Below, one piece after another: positions 20,054-30,666 of a stretch of DNA of 64,000 nt (positions are counted from its first letter, which is position 1; every line of letters starts with the position of its first letter). The DNA comes from Eledone cirrhosa. Its lineage: Eukaryota > Mollusca > Cephalopoda > Octopoda > Eledonidae. Under the pieces are notes generated by a model. The model was not told the DNA's origin, ran no database searches, and saw only the letters and a program-made list of their open reading frames with translations. The DNA is taken from the NCBI GenBank assembly GCA_964016885.1, contig OZ024740.1, positions 201,989,696 to 202,053,695 of the forward strand, given 5' to 3'. Position numbers and translations under genes: made by a program.

Positions 20054-20412
20054 ATACAGTGTCTAATTAATATACGTACTTTCTAATTGATATACACACA
20101 TATACACTTTAATTAATACACAGATACAGTGTCTAATTAATATACATACTGTTTAATTAATATACAAATTATCTAATATATACACTGTCTAATATATACA
20201 CACTGTCTAATACACACACACTGTCTAATATACACACTGTCTAATATACACACTGTCTAATATACACAATGTCTAATATATACACTGTCTAATATACACA
20301 CTGTCTAATATATACACTGTCTAATATATACACTGTCTAATATACACACTCTAATATATACACACTGTCTAATATATACACTGTCTAATATACACAGTCT
20401 AATATATACAGG
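20054..20412. repeat. Minisatellite, small array (CTGTCTAATATACA family)
   Basis: The array begins with GTGTCTAATTAATATACGTA variants and passes into 14-16-bp units CACTGTCTAATATACA and CACTGTCTAATATATA. It fills the gap between the truncated 5' end of LINE A and the next LINE fragment, and belongs to the same family as the large arrays after 37761. Confidence 0.95.
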
Positions 20413-20427
20413 ATTTTATATCTATCT

Positions 20428-20661
20428 ATTTTTCCTTTGTGTGATAGCGATGGTGAAAGAGGTTGTATTGAGGAAAGGGGTACAAACTCTGGAGATGAGG
20501 GTTGCACATTTTTCGGGGGGGGGGGGGTGTTACCCATATGTAATGTCTCCCCCTATTGGGGAAAGTCGACTAATTTTTAAATTGCATTTGTGATAATATT
20601 TTACACGTTTTTATTGTATGTAAACTTCCTTCTTTTGTGCCACTGTGGCTAATAAAGAAAC
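20428..20661 (+). mobile_element. LINE 3'-end fragment with internal deletion
   Basis: TTTTTCCTTTGTGTGATAGC matches the end of ORF2, then jumps across roughly 180 bp to the 3' UTR (AGATGAGGGTTGCACATTTT). The fragment ends with GTGGCTAATAAAGAAA followed by CATATCTATC. The 3' UTR hairpin region and terminal AATAAAGAAA are conserved with copies B, C and F. Confidence 0.85.
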
Positions 20662-20679
20662 ATATCTATCTATCTATCT
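20662..20679. repeat. (TATC)n tract between LINE 3' end and next LINE 5' end
   Basis: CATATCTATCTATCTATC lies exactly between the 3' terminus of the preceding fragment and the 5' terminus of copy B. Confidence 0.9.
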
Positions 20680-20702
20680 GCCTGGCGCGTGGAACATCGG
20701 CA

Positions 20703-20783
20703 GTAAGATTTTTTGTAGATTAACCCCCAAGCTGAATTGTCAACTGGGTGGTAATCCCATTTTCGCACCTAAAGGGGCGAAAA
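20703..20783 (+). promoter_or_regulatory. 5' UTR of LINE B: GTAAG motif and two hairpins
   Basis: GTAAG lies 23 bases from the 5' terminus. Hairpin 1 (20726-20748) pairs CCCAAGCTGA with TCAACTGGG. Hairpin 2 (20761-20783) pairs TTTCGC with GCGAAA. Equivalent hairpins with different bases occur in copies C (26505-26564) and D (35233-35286). Confidence 0.55.
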
Positions 20784-20832
20784 TTTTATTTAAAAATTGT
20801 TTTAAAAAATCAAATTTTGCCAACTATAAAAC

Positions 20833-22632
20833 ATGAATAACTCGAAAAGAATGCTAAAGAACGTCGAGAGAGGGAAAGAGGCAGATATTAACGTTATATC
20901 TGCTTCTGCTACTATGGACGTCGTTATGGATACGACTGTCAACAAAGAGAAAAAAATACCACTTGAAGATTTTAAAATTTCTACTGTTGAAGCGGAGAAA
21001 AATAACAATAACACTACAGGAATTAAACCTATTAATATACATATACATGAAAAAGACAACATCAACAACTCTACAGATACATCTACACATAAAGTTTCAC
21101 CTCGTCAAGGAATTGAGATTTCCAACACCGAGGCTAACAACGATAACAGCAACACCACACACAAAAAAATGTCTTTCGCTGAAACAGTGAATAAAAAACA
21201 AGATTTTATAAATCTTGACATCTCCAATGCAAGAGATATGCTCCAGCAACGGAGAAAATTTGTAACTTTCGAAGACAAGGGTGGGTTTAGAATTAACTCA
21301 CCCCTCGAAATAAAAGAAGACACAGTTCGAAGGACAGTGACCTTCGGGACTGTATCCAATACAACGAGAAAACCGATATTTGTTAGTCAAGGAGATATAG
21401 AAGCCAACTTGAAGGAAATTCTAGCAAATGTTGACTTTCTCCAACGAGGAAAACAGTACGGAAGTGTTTCCGTACTGTTTAAAAGCGAGGCACTCGCCCA
21501 AAAACATTCTGTGACGCCAATGGTGTCAAAAGCATTCAACGTTTTCCCTAGATACATGGGAAAAAGGACACAAAAAATAAAAATATAAAATATACCACCA
21601 AACATTAACATCTGGTGGATCTTGGCTGGCTTCGTAGAGCCAGAGACTGATATTATTCTTTCGATACGAAAGTCTATTAGACAAAGGTGGGCGGGTACTG
21701 ATTTGGAGATTCTGATACAAATGAAGCCGGAGAGAATCTCCAAAATACCCGAAAAATCGTCATCGACGACAACAAAATAAACATTTCGGTAGAAGGGCGT
21801 AAATTTCATTGCTTTCGCTGTGGTAGCACAGCACACCTAAAAGCCCCCTGTCCTTCACAAACACACCACAACAACATCATTAAAAAAACACTATTACCAA
21901 CACCAAAACAACCACCACAAGTACAACAACAGACAAAACGAGCAACCACACCAAAACAAACAGCTACTCAACCAACAACAGAAAAACAGAGACAACACCC
22001 CTGAAGAACACAGCCCCACCCCATCCCACTCCATCAAACACACACACCGAAACACCACCACTACACAACATACCCTACCCCATACTCCTGACGATGATTA
22101 TTCACCAACTTTAAGTGAAGAAGAGGGAGAGCCGCGGAAATCTAAAAAACAAAAAAAAAGACACCACAAAACTCCAATCACCAACGCACAACCACAGACA
22201 AAGAACAACACAAACAACACCACAGTCAAACATCCCCCTACCAGCAAAACCAACACCAACACCACCCCAAACACAAGCACCCACCATAAAAAGAAAACTC
22301 TCGGACGAACAACAAACTAAAACAACAACAAAAACACAAACAACAATACGCATACATCAACACAAAGAACAAGAGTCTGATGGCGGTCATCTCCCAAAAC
22401 CCCAAGGTGGAGACGGAGGGCAAAACTTTCGTCAATAGCAGAATCGTCTCCACACCTTAAACTTATAAGGGTTTCTATGGAAACCTATAATGACCTGAAA
22501 AATAAATTTTCACAGGACGTGGGCAAGCCCTGCCAGAAACCCATCAACCGCGTCCTGTTAAAATGTTTCCCCACCCCATCCAGCACCCAAATGGAGATTC
22601 AACAACCCGATCTCCAGGAAACGAAAAGGTAA
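20833..22632 (+). pseudogene. ORF1 (gag-like, zinc knuckle) of LINE B, frameshifted
   Basis: The start MNNSKRMLKNVERGKEADIN is followed by an Asn/Thr-rich region and KKMSFAETVNKKQDFINLDI. A conserved core runs FGTVSNTTRKPIF ... SVLFKSEALAQKHSV ... RYMGKRTQKIKI. The ORF stops at 21588 where copies C and D continue through ISNISPNVNVWWILTGF, so the TAA there is a lesion (TATAAAATATAC region). Shifted downstream frames carry WWILAGFVEPETDIIL and then the zinc knuckle C-FR-C-GSTA-H-LKAP-C (Cys codons 21810 and 21819, His 21834, Cys 21849). A Pro/Thr-rich linker, a KKQKKRHHK-type basic stretch and IRVSMETYNDLKNKFSQDVG close it. The final stop TAA (22630) overlaps a GTAAGT donor-like motif. By analogy to LINE ORF1 proteins it would coat the RNA. 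Confidence 0.8.
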
Positions 22633-22673
22633 GTACACCTTTCGTCCCTTTTCTCCAACTCTTCTTCACCAAC

Positions 22674-25600
22674 ATGGCTAGTTTACGAGTTGGAACCGTG
22701 AACGTGCGTGGCCTAGGGATGCCCTGGAAACAGGGCCAACTTTTAAACGACCTTAGGGCACACAGTATGGATGTGATAGCCATCACCGAGTCCAGGATTC
22801 ACAACAGGCAGCAACTAACCCCCATCTTCGACGACTTTAAGATCTACGCATCTCTCTGTTAGCCAAGGGGTGGAGGTGGAGTGGCTGTCATGTTTAGGAA
22901 GAACCTGGACGTTGAAGTACAGCAAGTACACTTGGACCCGGAGGGTAGACTGGTAGTCCTAGACGTGAACAGTATTGGAGGTGGAGCCTTCAGACTGGTG
23001 GCCGTTTATGCCCCGACTGGGCAATCGCAATCACGGCCAGACTTCTTTAAGCGTCTAGAGTCTTTTCTGGGAACGTCTCGTTCCTTACTTTTAGTGGGAG
23101 ACTGGAATAGTATCCTAGATGCACGATGGGACTATGTGGGAGCATGTCCCAGTAGAGGGAGGTGCAACAGTCTCCAAACTTTAATCGGCCGATTCCAACT
23201 GGCCGATAGGTATCGACTGGATTTCCCGACTGCACCACAGTGGACGTGGGCAAACCGCAGCGGGACATATAGATCGTATTTAGAAAGGTTCTTCATTAGA
23301 GAAAGGGACAAGGAGATGTTAAGCTGTCCACGAATGCACATGTTTGCCTATTCAGATCACAAATTAGTCGTCTGCATAGTCAACCGTGACAGAACACATA
23401 GACAGGGACCCGGATACTGGAAGCTAAACGTGTCGTTGCCGGCACGTAAAGCTTACAGTGAACGGATAAGTAGACTAGTCAAGCAACAGTTAACGGGAGC
23501 CATCGTCATCAATAGCTGGTGGTACTCTCTCAAGAAAGCAATTAGAGTAGAATCGATAGGGTTTAGCAGAAAGTTAGCCTTAGAGAAAAACAAAGTAGAA
23601 AGAGAACTAGTAGCCAAGGTAGAGGAGGCATTTAGAAGTGGCAACGCGGCTAGAGTGTTATAGCGTCGAGAACGGCACTGGACCAGTTCTTCGATGCGAA
23701 ATACGAAAGCTGCGTGGTCAGAAGCAAAACACGTGCTCTGGGAAACGAAGGAGCGAAAGCTCTCAGCTGGGCCCGAGTGGCGGAGGCAAAAAGTGGCAAC
23801 AAGTCCACGATTCGGTCTTTGAAAGACCAAAACGGAGGCGTGCTACTTGACCCCAAGCAAATGTGGGCGGCCTTTCAGCAGCACTTTGCGCGACTGTTTG
23901 AACAGAACGACGGTGAGCCGAACGGGGCAATGGACTTTAGTTCATATCTCGACGGCCTGCCGCGTCTCTCGAACACGGACGCCGAGTTCTGCGACAGACC
24001 GATCACGGGCACTGAGGCACTGAAATACGGGACGCTCTGGGCCGCTGCGGGAAACGCAAGTCACTCGGTCTAGATGGTCTACCCTATGAGTTTTACATAG
24101 GCATGCCGGACTTGTTCTCTGGCGTCCTCGAAGCCGTCTACTGCAATTGGCAGCAGAACGGGAGAATTCCCAGTTCTGCAGGCAAGGACGTAGTAACGCT
24201 GATCAGGAAAGATGAGAACAAGGGGGACGAAATTAACAACTTCAGGCCCATAACTCTGCTCAACACAGAGTTAAAGATTTTGGCCAAGGTGCTAGCGACG
24301 AGGTTGGCGCTTGTCGTCGAGAACCTGGTAGGGAAAGCGCAAACGTGTGCAATCCCGACCAGGTCTATACACGACAACCTCCACCTCATGCGATACATCA
24401 TAGAGAGGATGGGTATTAAACCCGGCTTCGGTGGGGCTCTGATCAATTTGGATTAGTCTAAGGCATTCGATAGGGTCGACCATCGATACTTGGAAGCGGT
24501 TCTCAAGGCGGCCGGTTTCGATCCCGTTTTCAGAGCCCGGATCGAGGCGATGCACACCAGCATCTGCTTGAGGGTCAAGGTGAACAGCTACCTATCGGAG
24601 CCGTTCGCAATCACGCGTTCCATTCGACAGGGGTGCCCTCTCTCCTCCATTCTGTATGTATTGACTCTAGATCCACTACTGCGGAAATTGGAGCTGTTGC
24701 AGGGCATCCCTCTAGAACCGGGACTGCGCAAAGCGGCGTCGACTTATGCCGACGACGTGACGGTAATGGTGTCGAGCACCTCGGAAATCGGGGTGATCGG
24801 CAACTTACTGAAAGAATACGAAACGCTGACGGGAGCAAAACTAAACCCGGACAAGTCTGTCGGGTTGCAACTCGGTACGTGCAGAGGCAAACCGTTGACG
24901 TCCGACAGCGTCGTTGGACGCTGGACGGATGGACCGGTGAAATTGCTCGGGTTCTGGTTCGGTTCAGACCTCCAGGTGGAGAAAAACTGGAACGAGGTCA
25001 CGGCCAAGGTGTTTGCACCACTCAGAAGTGGGCAGAGTGCAAACTGTCCTTGAAAGGTCGAGCGGAGGTGGCGAACACTTTCATAGCGTCCGTCATCTAC
25101 TACCGCTTGACTGTCGTACCTTGTCCCCGTGAACACCTCGCCAAGATGGAACGCATGTTCTTCCAGTTTCTGTGGAAGAAGCAGGCTCCGCTGGTGAGGA
25201 GATCCGTCTGCTGTCAGCACCCTTCCAACGGAGGGCTGGGCATGCCGTGGCTGATGGTGCGCAAACATGCGCTGAGACTGCGGCATCTCCAGGTATTCCT
25301 CGCCGACCCCCAACCGGTGTGGCCACCGTTTGTGAGACAAGCTTTTCCACAGCTCATCTCGCTGACGGAGCTGCAGTCCTGGGTCAAGAAAAGACCGAAA
25401 ACGATGGGCGCCTGGCACATTGAATGCGCCCAGGCGCTCACAGTCCTCTGGCAAGCGGGCGCAGCAATCAGTGGAGACTCCACTTCGACATTCTATAGAG
25501 GGATTGTACGTTACAAGGGCGACGACGTGCTCTGAGAGACTCGTCGAAGACGATGAGCTCACCAGTCTGTTTGGTAGGACTTTCCGCCCGGGACCTATGA

Positions 25601-26123
25601 ACAACTTCCAGAGGTCCCTGGCCTGGCAGTGCTACCGAGGAGCTCTACCGGTTCGTGACAAGATCTACAGGCACGGACGCCCTGGCAGAGATCCTTCCAA
25701 GAGGACGTGTCCAAGATGTGCGCAGGACATTGAAACAGTTCTGCACGCAATTGTACACTGCCCGGGCGTAAGCGACCTGTGGAACTATGCAGAACAACTG
25801 CTGTCGCGTATGAGACAAATCCAGTTGACTGCCGAGTCCATAGTAAGGATCAAACCGCCAGACTCTTTCAAAAACGAAAGAGAGGCGGTTTTCCTCTGTA
25901 CGTGGCTATGGTGAAAGAAGTTATATGGTGGACGAGGTTGAGAGGACTGAGGACAGATGCCTTTCTCTCCGGACAACAATTGTTTCCCTTCTTTAAGTAT
26001 CACTTTAGAAGGAGAATCAGGGTGGAGAGAGAGGCACTGCACCCCAATAAATTTACTGAAAGGTGGGTGAATGAAGCGAAAATGGCCCGAGTGATTGGGC
26101 CTTCTCTGTTTATAAGCCTATAG
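22674..26123 (+). pseudogene. ORF2 (AP endonuclease + RT) of LINE B, broken
   Basis: The ATG at 22674 opens MASLRVGTVNVRGLG. Endonuclease motifs follow in order: NVRG, TESRI (catalytic Glu), YAP, GDWN at 23099 and SDHK at 23354. The RT has FRPITLLNTELKILAKVL, motif A INLD-x-SKAFDRVDH, motif B IRQGCPLSSILYVL and motif C TYADDVTVMV at about 24745. The C-terminal finger CPRC-AQDIET-x4-AIVHC is at about 25712-25760. Lesions include TAG at 22860 (CAG in relatives), a frameshift/stop at 23661, a frameshift near 24060, TAG at 24454 inside motif A (LDQ in relatives), a 1-base loss near 25018, a TGA/deletion at 25533 and a shift near 25905. It ends at a stop at 26121. It would nick target DNA and prime reverse transcription, but is inactive here. 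Confidence 0.88.
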
Positions 26124-26355
26124 GTTAAAGAAGAGAGCAAAAGGAAGAAAGGAGCACTTGCACAACACGCTCCTGGAGTTGAGGGTTGTTCTATCGACGG
26201 GGTATTAAACAACCCATTTGTGGCGCCTCCCCCTATTGGGGATTTTGATTGTTGAAATTGTTTGTTTTTATATTTTTTACACGACTGTATGTAAAATCCC
26301 CGGCATGTCTTTGTATTGTCCCCTTTCTTGTTGCGCCCTTGTGGCTAATAAAGAA

Positions 26356-26356
<1 letters not shown>
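26124..26356 (+). other. 3' UTR of LINE B with stem-loops
   Basis: GGGTTGTT (26182) pairs with AACAACCC (26209), and TCCCC pairs with GGGGA around CTATT at 26229-26243. Matching stem-loops with other loop sequences lie in the 3' UTRs of the 20428 fragment, C and F. They are candidates for the RNA structure recognised by the element's own RT. Confidence 0.5.
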
Positions 26357-26397
<41 letters not shown>

Positions 26398-26410
26398 TTA
26401 TCTCTCTATC
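26357..26410. repeat. (TATC)n between LINE B and LINE C
   Basis: About 13 TATC/TCTA units follow AATAAAGAAA directly, and the next LINE 5' terminus (GGACGTGCGG) follows directly. Confidence 0.95.
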
Positions 26411-26612
26411 GGACGTGCGGCAAATCGCTGGTAAGTTTTTATAAAATTTTCAATACAAAAACAGAATTTATTGTGTAAAAATTTATATTGTTTGATAGAT
26501 TAACACCCAGGCTGAAATGTCAGCTGGGTGGTAATCATAGTTTTCGACCCACAGGGGCTGAAAATTAATTTTTAAAAATTGACAAGTTTTTTAAATTTTC
26601 ATAACTTTAACA

Positions 26613-28581
26613 ATGTGTGACTTACAACGAACGCTAGACTGCGAGAAGAGAAGGAAAGAGACAGATATAAACGTTATATCTCCCTCTATTTCCATAGAAG
26701 TATCTATGGAAACGAACAACAACAAAATTTCGTTTCGTAAAGAAATGAATATTTACACAAAAGATGAAAATAACAGCCCACAATAGACACCAAAAAAAAA
26801 AACACAGAAACTGCTGTAATTGAAATAATTGACACAACTACACACGAAAAAACAAACAACAACACCAATAAGATGAAAATGTGAACAACACCAACCAGAA
26901 CAACAACAACAATGATAGCAACAACACCAACAACAACAACAGCAACACGTACAACTCCTCAAACAAGGAAAAGATTTCCTTTGCTCAAACCGTCCAAAAG
27001 ACGGAACTGTTTACATACCTTGACATTTCCAATGCTAGGGAGCTGTTAAGTGATGCAAAGCAGTATGTAACTTTTGGTGAGAGTGGTGCTTTCAGCATCA
27101 CTTCTCAACAGTTACGTAGAGAAACTATCCTAAAAACAGTAATTTTTAGGACAGTTTCAAATGTGTCAAAAAAACCAGCCCAATTATCCCAAAACGACAT
27201 TGAACTGTTTCTGAAAAATTCAATAAAGGATATTGCCTTCATCCAAAAAGTAAACTTTTGGGAAGCATTTCGGTGTTGATGAAAAACCAATTGACGGCAC
27301 AGAAATATTCTGTGTCGCCGATTGTGTCGCCCCTTTACACCTTTTTCCCCACATATATGGGAAAAAGAACCCTGAAGATTAAAATTTCGAACATTTCACC
27401 AAATGTAAACGTCTGGTGGATTTTGACTGGCTTCATCGATTTCGATGAAGACACCATCATTTCAGTGGGAAAGTCCTCCAGAGGCACATTCAATGGTACC
27501 AGCCTGGAAGTTCTGGTCCAAATAAGGCCAGAATGGATAGCTAAAATACCCCAACGTGTGCCTCTGGATGGAATTTCATTCATAAACATTTCTGTTGAGG
27601 TAGGCGGCCTTCATGTTACCACTGTTTAAGCAGTGGTCACCTGACGGCTTACTGTCCTCAGCTAGCTGCAAAAAAAAGAGGCACTACTGCCAACACCCAA
27701 AACACCAACACAACCACCACCACCACCACCACAACAACAACAACAACAACAACAACACGCAAATATAACCAAAACAAGAACAACAAACCAAACTGCAAGC
27801 ACAGTCCCACCCAACCCCACTCCACCTAAAACCACTGCAAAAACACCCACAAACACAACAGCTCCCCAAAACATACCCCTTCCAAATAACACAGACACCA
27901 CAACGGACGAGGCCCCCTCACCATCACTAAGTGACGATGAGGGACAGCCTCTCCGTTCGAAAAGAAAGAAGAAAAGACAGCACAAGAACAAAAAAGCAAC
28001 AAACATTACTACAAACATACAACTACCAACACAAACATTACAAACAACCCCCTCCCCCCGTCCTTCGGGGGGGAGGGGGTTGTTTGTAATGTTTGTGTTG
28101 GTGGTTGCAAAAGCACGACATCACTCCAAACACAAACACCTACAACAAAACGAAAGCTCACACAAGAACAACAGACAAAAACCAACACAATACAAAAAGA
28201 ACATTACACATACATAAACAGTGAAAACAAAACTTTAATGGAGGTCATCTCCCACGACCCTTCGGTGAAAACCGAAGGGAAAACTTTTTCGAACTGTGCA
28301 GAGAGACCTAATTTAAAGATGATTAGGGTCCCTACGGACACCTATAAGTCTTTAAAGGAAAACTTTCCTAAGGACGTGGGTAATCCTTGTGTTAAACCCA
28401 TTAACCGCGTCCTTTTAAAATGTTTCCCCACCCTCACCCAGACACCCCCGCCCCATCAGACACCCCCTTCCCACCAAACATCTCCGTCACCACCCCGCCG
28501 GAAACCACCACTCACCCAAACAACCCCTCCAACACCGCCATGGAAATCGTGCAGCCTGGTCCCAAGGAGACGAAGAGGTGA
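26613..28581 (+). pseudogene. ORF1 (gag-like, zinc knuckle) of LINE C, frameshifted
   Basis: It starts MCDLQRTLDCEKRRKETDIN, close to copy B. Lesions: TAG at about 26783, TGA at 26881, a frameshift near 27250 (IQKVNFWEAF against IQKGKLFGS) and another before the knuckle near 27600. The core YVTFGESGAFSITSQQLRR and ISPNVNVWWILTGFIDFDED is preserved. Zinc knuckle C-YH-C-LSSG-H-LTAY-C is at 27613-27654. A poly-His/Gln-coding CAA/CAC run follows at 27712-27760, then the perfect hairpin at 28025-28102. The C-terminal IRVPTDTYKSLKENFPKDVG and a Pro-rich TPPP/SPPR end follow. The TGA stop at 28579 overlaps GTGAGT. Confidence 0.8.
28025..28102. repeat. Perfect 35-bp inverted repeat with tiny loop
   Basis: The arm 28025-28059 (ACCAACACAAACATTACAAA ... 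CCTCCCCCC) is exactly inverted at 28068-28102. An inner C-G and G-C pair leaves only about five unpaired bases. It lies inside ORF1 of copy C, is absent from B, D and F, and is a fold-back duplication. Confidence 0.95.
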
Positions 28582-28621
28582 GTGATTTCTTTTCCTCTTC
28601 TTTTAATTTTTCAGCACCAAC

Positions 28622-29251
28622 ATGGCCAATATAAGAGTTTGGATGTGTGAATGTACGCGGCCTGTGGATGCCCTGGAAACAGGGCAAACTCTTAAACGAT
28701 CTCAGGCCGCACAGTATGGATGTAGTAGCCATTTGCGAGTCCAGAATCCACAACGAGCGACAGCTGGTCCCCATCTTCGACGACTTTGAGATATACGCAT
28801 CTCTCTGTCAGCCGGGAGGTGGGGGTGGGGTTGCCGTTTTGCTGCGGAAACACCTGGACATCGTAACACAGACGATACATCTGGACCCGGAGGGTCGACT
28901 GGTGGTCCTAGACGTTGACGGTAGTGAAGGTGGAGTCTTCAGGCTGGTGATCGCATATGCCCCATACGGGACACTGCGGCCAGACTTCTTCAAACGTCTA
29001 GAGACTTTTCTGGGAACGTCCCGCTTCTTGCTTTTAGTGGGGGACTGGAATGGAATCCTAGATGCACGTTGGAACTATGTGGGAGCATGTCCCGATAAAG
29101 GGGGTGTAACAGCCTCAAACAGTTAATCGGCGATTTGACCTGGCCGATAGATATCGACTAGATTTTCCGACTGTGCCACTGTGGACGTGGACTAATCGCA
29201 GCGGAACATCTAGATCGTACCTAGATAGGGTTCTAGTTAGAAATAAAGATA
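28622..29251 (+). pseudogene. ORF2 endonuclease part of LINE C
   Basis: The ATG at 28622 is followed by NIRVW in place of the expected LRVG because of one extra T near 28639. The sense frame then runs NVRGLWMPWKQGKLLNDLRP, CESRIH (catalytic Glu), YAPYG and GDWNGILDARWNYVG. A frameshift follows near 29103 (GGGTGTAAC, one G short of GGGGGTGTAAC-type sequence in relatives), then WTNRSGTSRSYLDRVLVRNK. The coding sequence is interrupted by copy D at 29251 and continues at 35400 with DRDMLSC. Confidence 0.82.
29243..29251. repeat. Target-site duplication of LINE D (left)
   Basis: ATAAAGATA is repeated at 35400-35408. On the minus strand it reads TATCTTTAT, a TATC-like target. Confidence 0.8.
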
Positions 29252-30266
29252 ATTTTTTTTATTAGCCACAAGGGCACAAAAGAATGGGACAAATACAAAT
29301 GGGGAGTTTACATACAGGCATATGAAAATAAAACTATTAATAAAATAACAAATAACAATTGATATCCCCAATAGAGGGGAGGTGTTACACAGGGGTTGTA
29401 CACACCCCCAAAAATGTACAACCTTCTTCTCCAGGAGCACCAACAGTGAGTACTCCCTTCCTCTCTTCCCCTTTTTCCTCAACCTACAGGCTTATATAGA
29501 GAGAAGGAGCAGCCACTCGGGCCATCTTTGCCACATTCACCTACCTTTTATAAAATTTGCTGGGGTACAGCACCTCTCTCTCCATCCTGATTCTTCTTCC
29601 AAAATGATATTTGAAAAAACGAATCAGCTGCTCGCCGAAGAGAGAGGTGTCTGACCTCAGCCCTTTTAACCTCGTCCGCCATATAACCTCTTTCACCATA
29701 GCCATAATACATAGGAAAACCGCCTCTCCCTCGTTTTTGAAGGAGAGTGGCGGTTTGATCATGACAATGGACTCGGTGGTCAACCGGATTGGTCCCACCC
29801 GCGACAATAGTCGTTCTACATAGCCCCACAGGTCGGTAACGCCCAGGCAGTGTACAAATGCGTGCGCGACGGTTTCCTCGTCGCGCACGCATCTCGGACA
29901 GATCTTTTTCGAAGGGTCCCTATCCGGGCGCCCGTGTCTGTAGAGCTTGTCTCGAACTGGTAGAGCTCCTCGGTAGCACTGCCAGTCCAGGGACTTTTGG
30001 AAGTTGTCCATTGGTCCCGAACAGACTGGCCAGTTCGTCCTCCTCTACGCCTAGAGTTTCTCCGAGCGTGTCGTCGCACTTGCTGCGGACCAACCCTCTA
30101 TAGAATGTCGAAGTGGAGTCTCCACTGATCGCCGGGTCCGTTTGACAGAGGACTGTGAGCGTCTGAGCACATTCGATGTGCCAGTCGCCCATTTTCCTCT
30201 GTCTTTGCTTGACCCAGGACTGCAGCTCGGTCAGCGAAACGAGTCGTGGAAATGCTCGCCTCACGA

Positions 30267-30666
30267 ACTGATTCTGAAAAATTCAATAAAGGATATTGCC
30301 TTTATCCAAAAAGGTAAACTTTTTGGAAGCATTTCGGTGTTGATGAAAAACCAATTGACGGCACAAAAATATTCTGTGTCGCCGATTGTGTCGCCCCTTT
30401 ACACCTTTTTCCCCACATATATGGGAAAAAGAACCCTGAAGATTAAAATTTCGAACATTTCACCAAATGTAAACGTCTGGTGGATTTTGACTGGCTTCAT
30501 CGATTTCGATGAAGACACCATCATTTCAGTGGGAAGGTTCTCCAGAGGCACATTCAATGGTACAAGCCTGGAAGTTCTGGTCCAAATGAGGCCAGAACGG
30601 ATAGCTAAAATACCCCAACGTGTGCCTCTGGATGGAATTTCATTCATAAACATTTCTGTTGAGGTT
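30267..30666 (+). pseudogene. Templated insert: ORF1 core fragment, antisense to its host LINE D
   Basis: It encodes LKNSIKDIAFIQKGKLFGSI through NVNVWWILTGFIDFDED to DGISFINISVEV and is nearly identical to 27214-27606 of copy C (about ten differences by eye). It even retains GGTAAACTTTTTGG where copy C has a frameshift, so the insert was copied before that lesion or from a sister copy. About 25 bases of host LINE are missing at the insertion point (GTCAACCGGTGTGGGCC in relatives). Confidence 0.85.

Larger units (their letters stand above)
20680..26356 (+). mobile_element. LINE copy B, structurally full length
   Basis: The element is 5677 bp from its 5' terminus (GCCTGGCGCGTGG) to AATAAAGAAA at 26356, with 5' UTR, ORF1, ORF2 and 3' UTR in order. 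Both ends abut (TATC)n. There is no poly(A); an AATAAA lies only four bases from the 3' terminus. ORF1 carries a zinc knuckle, and ORF2 carries an AP endonuclease, an RT close in sequence style to the Tx1/L1 group, and a C-terminal finger. All ORFs are broken, so the copy is dead. The clade assignment is inferred from RT motifs, not from a tree. Confidence 0.88.
26411..29251 (+). mobile_element. LINE copy C, 5' part (interrupted by copy D)
   Basis: The 5' terminus lies directly after (TATC)n. The element runs through 5' UTR (hairpins 26505-26529 and 26541-26564; GTAAGT at 26431), ORF1 and the endonuclease up to the codons for R-N-K-D. There it is interrupted at 29251 and resumes at 35400. The nine bases ATAAAGATA are present on both sides (29243-29251, 35400-35408), the target duplication of copy D. 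Confidence 0.85.

Noticed and set aside
20833..21588. 251-residue ORF as a host gene
   Set aside because: It aligns with ORF1 of copies C and D and lies in the correct place within LINE B.
24633..25535. 300-residue Arg-rich open frame
   Set aside because: It is the +1 frame of the LINE B RT gene; only its last third, after a 1-base deletion, is the true ORF2 frame.
18434..26212. Antisense ORFs opposite LINE copies A and B (for example 24744-25604 minus, 24633-25535 plus in a second frame)
   Set aside because: They shadow the GC-richer LINE coding frames; the sense frame with RT motifs explains the region.
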